DNA of 64,000 bases from Ariolimax columbianus (Eukaryota; Mollusca; Gastropoda; Stylommatophora; Arionidae), in assembly GCA_036924085.1 (NCBI GenBank), contig JAVGWX010000012.1:31065479-31129478 (forward strand), given 5' to 3'. Position numbers and translations under genes: made by a program. Within the stretch, counting starts at the first letter, position 1. Each line of letters opens with the position of its first letter. Shown one piece after another: positions 32,165 through 43,229 of the stretch. Below the pieces are notes generated by a model. It worked only from the letters and a program-made list of their open reading frames with translations, ran no database searches and was not told the DNA's origin.

Positions 32165-32778
32165 TCTGTGTCATGTTTTGTCCTATAAGCTGTCAATTGT
32201 AACCCTGTCGAACCATCATAGGCCCAGAAACTTTCCCTATAAGCTGTCAATTGTAACCCTGTCGAACCATCATATTGCCCAGAAGTCTTCCCTATAAGCT
32301 GTCAATTGTAACCCTGTCGAACCATCATATGCCCAGAAACTTTCCCTATAAGCTGTCAATTGTAACCCTGTCGAACCATCATTTGCCCAGAAACTTTCCC
32401 TATAAGCTGTCAATTGTAACCCTGTCGAATCAGTCAAGGCCTAGAAACTTTCCCTATAAGCTGCCAATTGTAACCCTGTCGAATCATCATATGCCCAGAA
32501 ACTTTCCCTATACGCTGTCAATTGTAACCCTGTCGAATCAGTCAAGGCCTAGAAACTTTCCCTATAGGCTGCCAATTGTAACCCTGTCGAACCATCATAT
32601 GCCCAGAAACTTTCCCTATAAGCTGTCAATTGTAACCCTGACGAATCAGTCAAGGCCTAGAAACTTTCCCTATAGGCTGCCAATTGTAACCCTGTCGAAC
32701 CATCATATGCCCAGAAACTTTCCCTATAAGCTGTCAATTGTAACCCTGTCGAACCATCATAGGCCTAGAAACTTTCTC
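32165..32778. repeat. 54-bp minisatellite
   Basis: About 11 copies of a 54-bp unit (cctataagctgtcaattgta, accctgtcgaaccatcatat, gcccagaaactttc). Two unit types (accatcatatgcccag and atcagtcaaggcctag) alternate in the centre. Multiple of three, so one frame is open over 177 codons; not a gene. Confidence 0.95.
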
Positions 32779-32861
32779 GTGATTGTTGACAAATCTTTGC
32801 AATATTAATATTGAGGTGTGTCATCCGCCATATCACCATATAAAAGGACCTCTTTGGTTGT

Positions 32862-33205
32862 TGTTGTTGTATAATGCTCATAATGAATAAGTTTACTCTT
32901 TTGTGCGCCCTGAAAAGGACGTTAAGTGGCGAGCTGCAGTAGCTTTCCTCACATTTAGAGGATGCTGATAGAGGTACACCGTGGTCCTCCGGGCGGTTAT
33001 GATATGCTTGGCTTCATCTGCGTGGTGTTCACTACTAGAGAGATCACATCGACCCACATCTCGTCAGCCAGGCTGCCTTGACAACAGCCTGTTTTCAGGG
33101 AGCGCTACATGGAAGAGAACTTGTGATCTTGGTCAGTGTATTGACCATGACGCGACGTCCTGGGCAGTATGTCTTGCCTGACTGGACTAGTGTCTCAGTT
33201 TCCCG
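32862..33205 (-). mobile_element. Family-C repeat copy
   Basis: Runs from (gtt)n through ataatgctcataatgaataa, aggacgttaagtggc, gaggatgctgatagagg, gtcctccgggcggt, and catctcgtcagccaggctgc to the terminal gacgcgacgtcctgggcagt unit and gactagtgtctcagtttccc. Confidence 0.8.
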
Positions 33206-33719
33206 ATCTCTTTGGTAGCCTTGTAATACCTGCCTTAACGTTTGCTTGAATAAACAAAAATAAACGTTCCCTTTATTTCGTTCATTATGTTTTTGTGTGC
33301 CTCGTCTTTGAAGCAGGCTTTTTGGGGGTTTCTGTTTACTTCTGGTTGTTGTTCCGAGGTACAACTCGTGTTTGACCTGTTTATAATTGAATCCTTAATA
33401 AACAAGTTATGAATCTAGATTGCTGTATGGATTCTACGTTGATACATATCTGTGTTTTAAAAATAGATTCGAACTTTGGCCTTGTTTTATCTCTTGTTTA
33501 CCTCTTGCGTGGTTAGAGCGTCCTCGAGTAGATCATAGAGTTCCTTATTATGTAGGAAAGAATATAATTAAATCTAGGTTTAGTATCAATCCCGTTATAT
33601 GCGCGATGTTCGACACCCACACAGTTCAAATGTGGACTATTATGTGAGTCAATGCACCACAAAATAAAAAATAAATATCCGGTGCAAAGCGGAGAAATCT
33701 TATTTATGTGGGGTGAATT
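33206..33719. other. No recognisable feature
   Basis: Unassigned AT-rich sequence with short frames. Confidence 0.4.
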
Positions 33720-33870
33720 AAAGGGGAAGTACCCGGGGGAAGCAAACCCTTAGAAAATGCAGGAGAGGAAGCAGACCCTTACATAAAAATGCATGCTGAA
33801 GTCGGATGCACTGGGCCGACAGGCGCAAAATAAAAACCACAGTGCAACGCACACCCGACATGGGGAATAG
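33720..33870 (+). mobile_element. SINE-F fragment
   Basis: Contains ggaagcaaacccttagaaaa, gcagacccttacataaaa, and the core gaagtcggatgcactgggcc-gacaggcgcaaaat, followed by cacagtgcaacgcac. Head missing. Confidence 0.65.
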
Positions 33871-34009
33871 AGAAATACGGCGAACGCGAAAAAACAAATA
33901 AATCCAAATAAACGTTCTTCGGGTTGCGTCCCTTTTGCCAGCCCTTTCAATCTATCTTGACACAGGACCTCTAATAGAGAGAGAACATTCATGAACAGTA
34001 ACTCGTGGT

Positions 34010-35857
34010 TCATGTAGCATGTCCTTTTTAGAACGTCTCTCCCATCACAGTCTGTCTGAAAGAAACTCGTTCCCTTGCCAAAACACAAGCTTCCGCCACT
34101 GTCATACTCAGGCATTCCTGGATATCTTGGTGCCATCGTCTTCTTGGTCTACCCCTTCCTCTTTTGCCTGGCACCATACCTTCCATCACTGTTCTCTCGA
34201 GACCGTTGTGTCTCTTGATGTGACCAAAGTATTTGCATTTTCTAGCCAAAATGGAATTGGTAAACCAGTTCTCGCTATGCTGAACTCTTGCCGAATGTCT
34301 ACATTTGTTATTTTCTCTGTCCAGGGTATTCTGAGGATCTTTCTGAAACATTTTGACTCGAAGGATTCGATTCTTTGTCTAGAAGTTTTGGTAATCGTCC
34401 ATGCTTCACAGCCATAAGCTGCCACAGGAAAAACACAGGCTCTCAAAACTTTTACTTTTATCGTTTTGTTGGTGCCCTGCCATAATTTCTTAAGGCTGTT
34501 CAGTCTCTGCATTGCCATAGCTAGTCCTCTTCTGATTTCTTTCGAGCAGTCACCATTTTTGTCAATTCTGGAGCCCAGATATTCAAAATGTGTGATCTGA
34601 TCTATTTCCTCACCACCCACTGTAAATTTATGCTGGCATTTTGTTTTGTTGGTGGTCATAATCTTTGTTTTATTTATGTTTATGAACAGATTTTGATCTT
34701 TACTATGTCCATTAACGGCTGAAAGTAGCTGCTCTAGCCCTTCTGCACTTCTTGATAGTATCACTGTGTCATCTGCGTATCGTAACTCTGGAATCTCGTA
34801 CCCCCCAATCGTAAATGGGTCGAAACTTTCAATGTTCTCATCTTCTCGTACATTTCTCATTATACATTCCGCATATATGTTGTACAGATAAGGTGGGAGG
34901 ATACATCCCTGTCGGACTCCCTTTTGTACTGCAAACCAATCTGATGTTTGCCCAGATACTCGGACAGTGGCTTGTTGATCTTGGTATAATGTTTCAATGA
35001 GATGGACAATATCCAAAGGAAACCCCATTTCCTTCATGATTCTCCACAGATTTTGATGTTTTACCGTGTCGAAGGCCTTAGTGTAATCAATGAAACATGT
35101 GTACATGCCTACATTAAACTCTCTACATTTTTCATAGATATTCCGTAAATTGAATATGTGGTCCCTGGTCCCTCTGTTTTTCCTAAAACCTGCCTGGACT
35201 ACGTGAATTTCTAATTCAAACCTTTTCTCTATCCTTCTTAATAGGATTCACAAGAGTATCTTTCTAGCATGGCTGATCAGTGCGATAGTTCGGTAGTTCG
35301 TGCACAGCTTCAGGTTGCCTTTTTGGGGAGGTGAATATAAATTGATTTCTTCCATGCTTCTGGCCACTCTGCGCTGTGCCATATCTGTTTATACAGCTTG
35401 TGATAGACTCGAGCAAAAGCCCCCCCCCCCTCCTGCTTGTATTAACTCTGCTGGGATATCATCGCATCCTGGGGACTTTCCCTTTTTCAGGCTTTTAATT
35501 GCAGAGCGTACTTCTTTCAATGTTGGTTTAGGTTCTTTCTCATCCTTTGGTAGGATTGTAACTGAGCGCTGTGTGCTATCTCCATACATGGTTCTGCAGT
35601 ACTCTCTCCATCTATTCAGTATGTCTTTGGTTTCTGTTAATGTGGTATCCTTTTTGTCATTTATGACATGTGGAACCGGACGGAATTTCCTTGTCAGTGT
35701 TCTTATTGCTTTGAATGCATCTCTTTCTCTGCCTTGTTGTTGTAGATTTTCTATATCCTTACACGTTTCTACTATGTATCTTCTTTTATCTTTTCTTATT
35801 TTTCTTCTAACTTTTCTTGCAGTTTGTATATGCTGTGTTGGTTCATATCATTAAATT
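34010..35857 (-). mobile_element. RTE/L2-like LINE, RT to 3' end
   Basis: A 5'-truncated element on the minus strand. In order: a linker (RKIRKDKRRYIVETCKDIEN), the N-terminal RT region (SAIKSLKKGKSPGCDDIPAE), a poly-G slip at about 35410, an in-frame stop near 35252, then the RT core from 35106 (CFIDYTKAFDTVKH motif A, QKGVRQGCILPPYLYNIYAE, YADDTVIL motif C). The thumb/C-terminal region follows with YGCEAWTITKTSRQRIESFE and, after a frameshift near 34285, GKRGRGRPRRRWHQDIQECL. The three catalytic aspartates survive, so the lesions may be few and fairly recent. The endonuclease is missing. The 3' end (ggacatgctacatgaa) matches the fragment at 29803. Confidence 0.93.
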
Positions 35858-36228
35858 GAGTTATATGGCTTGGCGTCGTCCGTTCTCAATCTCCCGCTAC
35901 CGAACCGCGAAAGGGCTTAAGTAGGAGAATGTAGTCCAGAGAACGGAATGCGTTGTGTTGTAGTTTACAGTATGACTGCGATATTTGCACCTTTCGGTCC
36001 AACACATCCGACTTCAGCAAGCATTTTTTGAGTACCGGGTTAGCATTCCCTCTTCGATCCCTTCTCCTTAGCCAGTCTGCCCTGCTGCAGCCTGCTATCC
36101 AGGAGCACCGCGTGGAGGTGTAGAAGGGTCTTGACAGCTCTGGTTCGCTGGTCCTGACGCTAGCAGTCAGCTATGGGTCGCTGACCACTGCAGCTCATGC
36201 GCTGCTCAGCCTCTTGATCCCGAGTTAT
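35858..36228 (-). mobile_element. SINE-A copy with 7-bp TSD
   Basis: Full-length copy on the minus strand flanked by gagttat (35858-35864, 36222-36228). Plus-strand landmarks: atggcttggcgtcgt tail, ttctcaatctcccgctaccg, tgcgatatttgcacctttcg, gatcccttctccttagccag, ctgctcagcctcttgatccc. It abuts the truncated 5' end of the LINE. Confidence 0.88.
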
Positions 36229-36269
36229 TTGTATACAAAAGATGTATTGAATAACATTTATTTACGTTT

Positions 36270-36345
36270 TGTTGTTATTGTGGTTATTGTTTATTGCCCA
36301 TAATGAGTATGTTTACCCTGGAAAAGGCGTTAATAGGGTGATTTT
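36270..36345 (-). mobile_element. Family-C fragment
   Basis: Only the (gtt)n end and ttgcccataatgagtatgtt-taccctggaaaaggcgttaa remain. Confidence 0.6.
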
Positions 36346-37084
36346 GAAATTTAATCTCCTGTGTTGGGGGTTTGGGGGAGGGTTATTAAATCAAAAGTGA
36401 CATATGGAATGGGAGGGTTACTAAGATGTCAGAATTGTGTGGATTTCTTTTCTGAATGTCCCCCACGAAGTCGGCAGCACAAATAATGAGATTCGTTAAC
36501 TCGCCCACCATCGCACACGAACACATATCCGGCTATTTTAAGCAGTCATCGCTTCGACTGGCTTTCAGTTAAAACACGCATTTGTTGTGACATCGCCTTC
36601 ATTTTTGAGCGCAGTTTTCCTCTTGCGGCGAAAGTCCAAAAGCAACGAAAAGAAAGGAACTGATATCATTATATCCTACAAGAGAAACTTCTAACTTACA
36701 GTGTACGTTATAATAGTTTGGCTTGATCAAATAAACTAGGAATTATTATATACGCATGTTTTCGTATCAAAAGAGTTTTTCTACCAGTATTTCCAATCTG
36801 AGATTGAAGACCACGTTTATCGTACGTCAGGCAGGTACTGTTCACTTCTTTTCTGAATGTTGCGTTTGAAATATGAATGTATGAAACATGTATTTAATGG
36901 TGCGGGCATGAGTGTGTGCGTGTGTGTGCGCGTGCGTGTAGGTATGTGTTATTGTGTTGCTAATACCATACGTACTTGACTGATGTGCACTTGACGACTT
37001 CCTGGACATATCAAGAAGAGGGAATATATAAAGGGTAGCCGACAGGTCACAGTGTGGCTGCTAATTGTGTCCTTTTTAAATTAT
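36346..37084. other. No recognisable feature
   Basis: Unassigned. A gtgtgtgcg alternating tract lies at about 36912-36940. Confidence 0.4.
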
Positions 37085-37258
37085 GTTTGTGTCCTATGTT
37101 AAATAGTTGTATCTTTTGTTAATTAGGTCTCTATGTCCACTGTTAAATAGTTGTATCTTTTGTTAATTAGGTCTCTATGTTAACTGTTAAATAGTTGTTA
37201 ATTTTGTAAATTAGGTCTCTATGTTCACTGTTGAATAGTTGTATCTTTTGTCAAGTCT
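37085..37258 (+). repeat. 44-bp satellite II, left block
   Basis: Four diverged copies of the unit found at 41305-42272 (ttaattaggtctctatgtcc, then actgttaaatagttgtatct). It adjoins the 3' end of the CR1-like LINE. Confidence 0.85.
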
Positions 37259-37261
37259 TTT

Positions 37262-40200
37262 TAACTTAACTTAACTTAACGTCTTTATACTGGTTTAGAA
37301 GACTCTGCAGAATCTGTATACAACCAGTTCCATTTACAACACCTTCCTCTAGAAGCTGTACGCATCCAATCTGTTCTTAAATGCATTGACCGTCCCAGCC
37401 TCCACCACCTCACGTGGCAATGCATTACAAGCATTCACTACTCTCTGGCTAAAGAAATACTTCCTAATATCTAATCTGGACCTCTCCTTAGTCAACTTGT
37501 AGCTGTGCCCTCTTGTCCTTGTTGGTGGTTGTACTTGAAAAAACGTGTTTTGGTCCACTTTATCCATTCCTCTGATCATCTTATACACCTGCATTAAGTC
37601 ACCACGAATTCTTCTCTCTTCTAGACACTGAAGGCCAGTTCTTTTTAATCTTTCTTCATAACTGTAATTCTGGAATCCCACTATCAGCTTTGTCGCTCTT
37701 TTTTGTATTCTCTCCAGCATGTCTATATCCCCTCTCTGATAAGGACTCCACACATGTACACAGTACTCCAATCTAGGTCTAACTAATGCTTTATACAGTT
37801 TGACTATCACTTCCTTGCTCCTATGTTTAATATTTCTTTTTATCATCCCTAACATTGCATTTGCCTTTTTTACTGCTACCTGAACTTGCTCCCTCACCTT
37901 ACATATGTGATCTATTATAACCCCTAAGTCCCTTTCTTTATCTATCTTTCTAATATTGTTCTCTCCCATTCTGTAATTATGTTCCATATTGGATCTACCC
38001 ATGTGGATGACTGTACATTTATCTACATTAAACTCCATTTGCCAGATTACAGACCATTCTCGAATTTTATCTAAATCCGACATCAATATATCTACTTCTG
38101 CTTTAGATGAGACACTACTGCATAGTTTCGTGTCATCAGCAAATTTTGCAATAATGGATCCCATACCTATGTCCAAATCATTTATATATATCAAGAACAA
38201 AATTGGTCCCAAAACCGAGCCCTGTGGCACTCCACTTTTCACTTCACACCACTCAGAGTACTCCTTATTTATACCCACCCTTTGCCTTCGTCCCGTTAAC
38301 CAATTTTCAGTCCATTTGGCAACTTCCCCACCTATTCCATGTGATTTTAATTTTCGAAATAATCTTTGATGAGGTACATCCACTGGCTCCCCTTTATCTA
38401 ACATTTTGGTAACCGCCTCCATGAATTCTAATAGATTTGTTAAGCATGATCTCCCTCTGGTAAACCCATGCTGACTATTTCTAATTAGATTACATTTGTC
38501 TAAATGCATTACAATGTTTTCTTTGATTATTGACTCTAACAATTTACAGACTATGCTCGTTAAGCTCACAGGTCTAATAGTTTGCTGGATCTGCCTTTTT
38601 GCCCTTTTTGAAAAAGGGGATCACTCCCGCATCTTTCCAATCCCGTGGAACAATCCCTTGTGCAAGTGATTGAGAACATAATATAGCCAATGGTTTTCCT
38701 AATTGGTCTCTAATTTCAAACAGCAATTTTGGATGAATACCATCTTGACCTGGACATTTATCCACTGTCAACCCCTCCAATTTTTTAAAAACCATTTCCT
38801 CTGTAATACAGATTGATCCTAATCCTGCTGTATCCATGTCTCTTTGAAAAATATCTACAGGCTCTGGGATCTTGGAGCAGTCCTCTTTTGTGTACACTGT
38901 GCCAAAGTAGTGATTGAGTAGATTTGCTGCCTCCCTATTTTCACTTATTTTTTTTCCTGTGCTGTCTATGAGAGGGCCTACTTTGTCCTTTGATCTTTGT
39001 TTATTTCTAACATAAGAGAAGAAGCTTTTACTATCAGTCTATTTTTGCTGTTTTATTTGCTTTCTGAGATATGTTCTGCTTGTCCAAATAATTTAAATAT
39101 GTTTCTTTTGATTTACCTGCCTCTATATATTTTTTCCATGTTATTTTTAGATCTTCTACATTTAACTACAATTTTAGTGATCCACTTTTTACGCTTGGGG
39201 TTTACTTCCCTATATGGAACACATTCCTCTTTTAGCGTTTCGAGAACTGCTTTAAAACTCACCCACTCCTGTTCAACATCTGTTCCTCTGACAATAACTT
39301 CCCAGATTATGTGGTTCGCTGCCTCTTTCATCCTCTTAACATCTGTCTGAGAGTAGTCATATGTTCGCGTGTTTATGTTCACTTCTTTCCCTGCAATAAG
39401 ATCCCATCGGATGATTTGATGGTCACTTGAGCCAAACAGTTCCCCTACGGTAACGTTTTCAATCATATTTTCCTCTGTAGTAAAAACTAGGTCGAGTATG
39501 TTTTTGCCTCTGGTGGCTGCTACGACATGTTGAATTAAAAAAATTTTCAGTTATGCACTTAACAAAAGGTTTTGACTCTACAAGTGCTTCTGCCATATCC
39601 CATTTTATTTCTGGAAAGTTGAAATCCCCCATTAATAATAAATTCCTATCACTTGCCTTTACTATGCTACTAATCAGCTCCTCATCTTCCTCCTTTTGAC
39701 TTGATGGACATCTATAGCACACTCCAATCACTGTTTTTTCACCCCCACTTTCTATTTCACCCCATACACTTTCATTTTTGTTACCACATGATAAATCATC
39801 TCTGCTAGTTATATTAACATAATTTATACAGTATAATAAAACACCACCCCCCCCCCCCCCCCCACTTCGCCTTGTCTCCAACTACCCTATCCTTCCTTAA
39901 CATTGTATATCCCTCTATTTCAAATTCACCATCTGCAATGTCCTCATATGCCCATGATTCTGTTAACCCTATTATATCTGGTTTTTCTTTCTCTACATAC
40001 AGTTCCAATTCTTCTCTTTTATTTACAATGCTTCTCACATTTGTATAAAAACATTTTAGTTTGCAATTTTGTTGTTTTTCCACTTTTTGTTTTTGCTGCA
40101 TAATTTTAATGTTTGGTTTTCCACTACTTAATTCCCACTTCTCTGACCTAAACTCTCCCCTTTGACTACATCCTCTATAGCACCCTATTTTAGGCCTATC

Positions 40201-40790
40201 TTTAGTCTCATATTTTGTGCGCAACTGTGTTGCCTGGACGGAGGGTGTGTTGACCAAGGTCCATGTGGGATCCAGAGAGGGAACCCTATACTCCACTGCC
40301 TCGCGAGGAGGGAGAGTTTGACGAGTACTCCTTATCGTATGTGTCGGTGTGATATTTGTGGCTGTCTTTGTAGTGCCGAGTACCGTGTGGATTTTTCTAA
40401 ATTTTCTTATTCCTCCTCTTTTTCCCCTTTTGTTTTTTGGCTTCCTTGTCCTTCTATTTTGTGCGGACGAGTTGTTTTTTGGGAGGATGTTGTGTTCCCG
40501 CAGATGTTTGAGTATTTTGTTTGTGCATGATGATATTGCGAGTCGTAGCCCTAAGAGATGGGATCTTGAATATTTTACGGATTTCACGGCTGCTGTTAAA
40601 CCGTTTTCTCCCGCTGGTCGGTTCATGGCAGAGTCGTTATCTCGTCTTGCACCGGTGATTTTCTGACCGTAAACATGACCCAGATCCCCTTGCGTGGGTA
40701 GCTGTGATCCTTTATTGAATTGGGAAATCAGAAATGCACTTTCCACGATCCTAAACAGTAAAAACACAGGCCCAGTTAATTTTCACATCT
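37262..40790 (-). mobile_element. CR1-like LINE, near full-length ORF2, inactive
   Basis: Minus strand, about 3.5 kb. From 40767: a basic leader (NRRTRKPKNKRGKRGGIRKF), then the AP-type endonuclease (CFYTNVRSIVNKREEL, IIGLTESW, and after a frameshift in a G homopolymer near 39850, LLMGDFNFPEIKW). Another slip in an A run near 39540 leads to FGSSDHQIIRWDLI. A frameshift near 39040 separates this from the linker (YVRNKQRSKDKVGPLIDS). RT follows from 38897 (KCPGQDGIHPKLL), with a one-base insertion at about 38578, and then an unbroken 406-codon frame to 37349 holding SQHGFTRGRSC, SGVPQGSVLGPILFLIYIND and FADDTKLC. Motif A is gone: GEPVDV is followed directly by PHQRL, an in-frame loss of about 12 residues including the catalytic Asp. 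The 3' end has short ttaac repeats. Confidence 0.95.
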
Positions 40791-40794
40791 AAAT

Positions 40795-40916
40795 TTAACA
40801 GTGGACATAAAGATCTGATTAACAAAATATATAACTATTTAACAGTGGACATAAAGATCTAATTAACAAAATATATAACTATTTAACAGTGGACATAAAG
40901 ATCTAATTAACAAAAT
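40795..40916 (-). repeat. 44-bp satellite II, inverted block
   Basis: About three copies in reverse orientation (tttaacagtggacataaaga, tctaattaacaaaatata), reaching the 5' side of the CR1-like LINE. They end in the palindrome aaaatatttt at 40911-40920. Confidence 0.92.
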
Positions 40917-42272
40917 ATTTTGTCCACTGCTAAATAGTTGTATCTTTATGTCCACTGTTAAATAGCTATATCTTTTGTTAATTAGATCTTTCAGTCCACT
41001 GCTAAATAGTTATATATTTTGTTAATTCGGGGATTCCGTGGCGAAGTGGTTAAGCCGTCGGCCTCGTGATCAGGTGGTGTGGGTTCGACTCCGGACTCCG
41101 CCGTCTTTTGCACGGGTGCTTGATGAGTCCCTGCATCTCGTAGTCGCCCCCTAGTCGTCTTGTCCTTGACTTGCCACTGGTGTCGGACGGCTCGAGACGA
41201 GCGAGTGAGGATAACAGGTAGCGCAGTTTAAGCTTTCTAAAAATAGCACAAGCAAAATTAAGTATGCCATCATCGTCTATGATGGACGACGGCCTTTGCC
41301 TTGGTAATTAGATCTTTATGTCCACTGTTAAATAGTTATATATTTGGTTAATTAGATCTTTATGTCCACTGTTAAATAGTTATATATTTTGTTAATTAGA
41401 TCTTTATGTCCACTGTTAAATAGTTATATATTTTGTTAATTAGATCTTTATGTGCACTGTTAAATAGTTATATATTTTGTTAATTAGATCTTTATGTCCA
41501 CTGTTAAATAGTTATATATTTTGTTAATTAGATCTTTATGTCCACTGTTAAATAGTTATATATTTTGTTAATCAGATCTTTATGTCCACTGTTAAATAGT
41601 TATATATTTTGTTAATTAGATCTTTATGTCCACTGTTAAATAGTTATATATTTTGTTAATTAGATCTTTATGTCCACTGTTAAATAGTTATATATTGTGT
41701 TAATTAGATCTTTATGTCCACTGTTAAATAGTTATATATTTTGTTAATTAGATCTTTATGTCCACTGTTAAATAGTTATATATTTTGTTAATTAGATCTT
41801 TATGTCCACTGTTAAATAGTTATATATTTTGTTAATTAGATCTTTATGTCCACTGTTAAATAGTTATATATTTTGTTAATTAGATCTTTATGTCCACTGT
41901 TAAATAGTTATATATTTTGTTAATTAGATCTTTATGTCCACTGTTAAATAGTTATATATTTTGTTAATCAGATCTTTATGTCCACTGTTAAATAGTTATA
42001 TATTTTGTTAATTAGATCTTTATGTCCACTGTTAAATAGTGATATATTTTGTTAATTAGATCTTTATGTCCACTGTTAAATAGTTATATATTGTGTTAAT
42101 TAGATCTTTATGTCCACTGTTAAATAGTTATATATTTTGTTAATTAGATCTTTATGTCCACTGTTAAAAAGTTATATATTTTTTTAATTAGATCTTTATG
42201 CCCACTGTTAAATAGTTATATATTTTGTTAATTAGATCTTTATGTCCACTGTTAAATAGTTATATATTTTGT
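40917..42272 (+). repeat. 44-bp satellite II, main block
   Basis: About 25 copies of a 44-bp unit (attagatctttatgtccact, gttaaatagttatatatttt, gtta), interrupted at 41031-41300 by SINE-D. Copies right of the SINE are nearly identical; the two or three left of it are diverged (ctgctaaatagttg). Confidence 0.96.
41031..41300 (+). mobile_element. SINE-D copy inside satellite II
   Basis: Same element as 16736: box A tggcgaagtggttaag, gtcggcctcgtgatcagg, box B gggttcgactcc, then cgggtgcttgatg, ttgtccttgacttgcc, gtagcgcagtt and ctatgatggacg. Flanked by satellite with a short possible duplication (ttaatt and gtaatt). Confidence 0.9.
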
Positions 42273-42829
42273 TATTTCTTTGTGTTCTCTCAAATTATTC
42301 CTTTGTGTTATCTGTTACAAGTTGTAAGTTGCTGAACACGTTCAAAGTAGCCCTGGGAGAACGAGTTTATTTCCCTGTATAATAGATAGGGTACTTTTAC
42401 TTGTCCTGCATGCAAATAATTTGTATAAATGCTCGAATATTAACTCTATGGTACACTTGCCAGTACTTGGTAACAGGAAGGAAACCACACAAAACACATC
42501 CTGCTAATAGCCAAGTTAAGTTCCAAAAGAAGACAAGACACGGGACGGCACGTTCTCATCACCGACCAGATGGGCTGCAGAATAGTACATGACATCAACT
42601 ACCGGTTCAACGCTAGCACTATAGTATTACAGTTCAATTTTCGTAGTCAATGGATCTAACTCATTTCATCAATTAAGATCTTTTCTGGACCCCATAGAGA
42701 AGACGTTGTTAATAAATACACGAGTTGTCCGATCCGCATATATTTACTCCAGCATTGTTCACGACTTCTTTTTTCCCGTTATGTTTATTTAGAGCTAACT
42801 AAACCGCGTGTTTTGGTTTGCCTAAGGCT
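42273..42829. other. Unassigned; holds a dispersed repeat
   Basis: 42478-42590 resembles 4366-4480 (aggaaaccaca, ctgctaatagccaa, agttccaaaagaagac, ggacggcac, gaccaga). No gene. Confidence 0.45.
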
Positions 42830-43225
42830 GTCTTTTCCGTATGTGTGGTCTCCCTATAGGTACCTTCTCCGTATGTGTAGTCTCCCTAAAGCTGTATTCT
42901 CCGTATGTGTGGTCTCCCTAATGCTGTCTTCTCCGTATGTGGGGTCTCCCTAAAGCTGTCTTCTCCGTATGTGGGGTCTTCCTAAAGCTACCTTCTCCGT
43001 ATGTAGGGTCTCCCTGAAGCTGTCTTCTCCGTATGTGTGGCCTCCCTACAGCTAGCTTCTCCGTATGTTTTTGTAGCCCTCGAGCTTTCCTCCCGCGTAT
43101 GTGTTGGTCTCCCTACAGCTATCTTCTCTGTATATGTGGTCTCCCTAAAGCTACATTCTCAGTGTATATGTTGGTCTCCCTACAGCAATCTTCTCTCTAT
43201 GTTTTTGTAGCCCTCGAGGTATCTG
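42830..43225. repeat. 32-bp minisatellite
   Basis: About 11 copies of a 32-bp unit (ttctccgtatgtgtggtctc, then cctaaagctgtc), with diverged longer units on the right (tttttgtagccctcgagctt) that provide the transition to the next array. Confidence 0.9.
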
Positions 43226-43229
43226 GTAT

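Noticed and set aside
32275..32808. 177-codon frame with an 18-residue repeat
   Set aside because: The 54-bp minisatellite has a period divisible by three and no stop in that frame. No codon signature or splice context.
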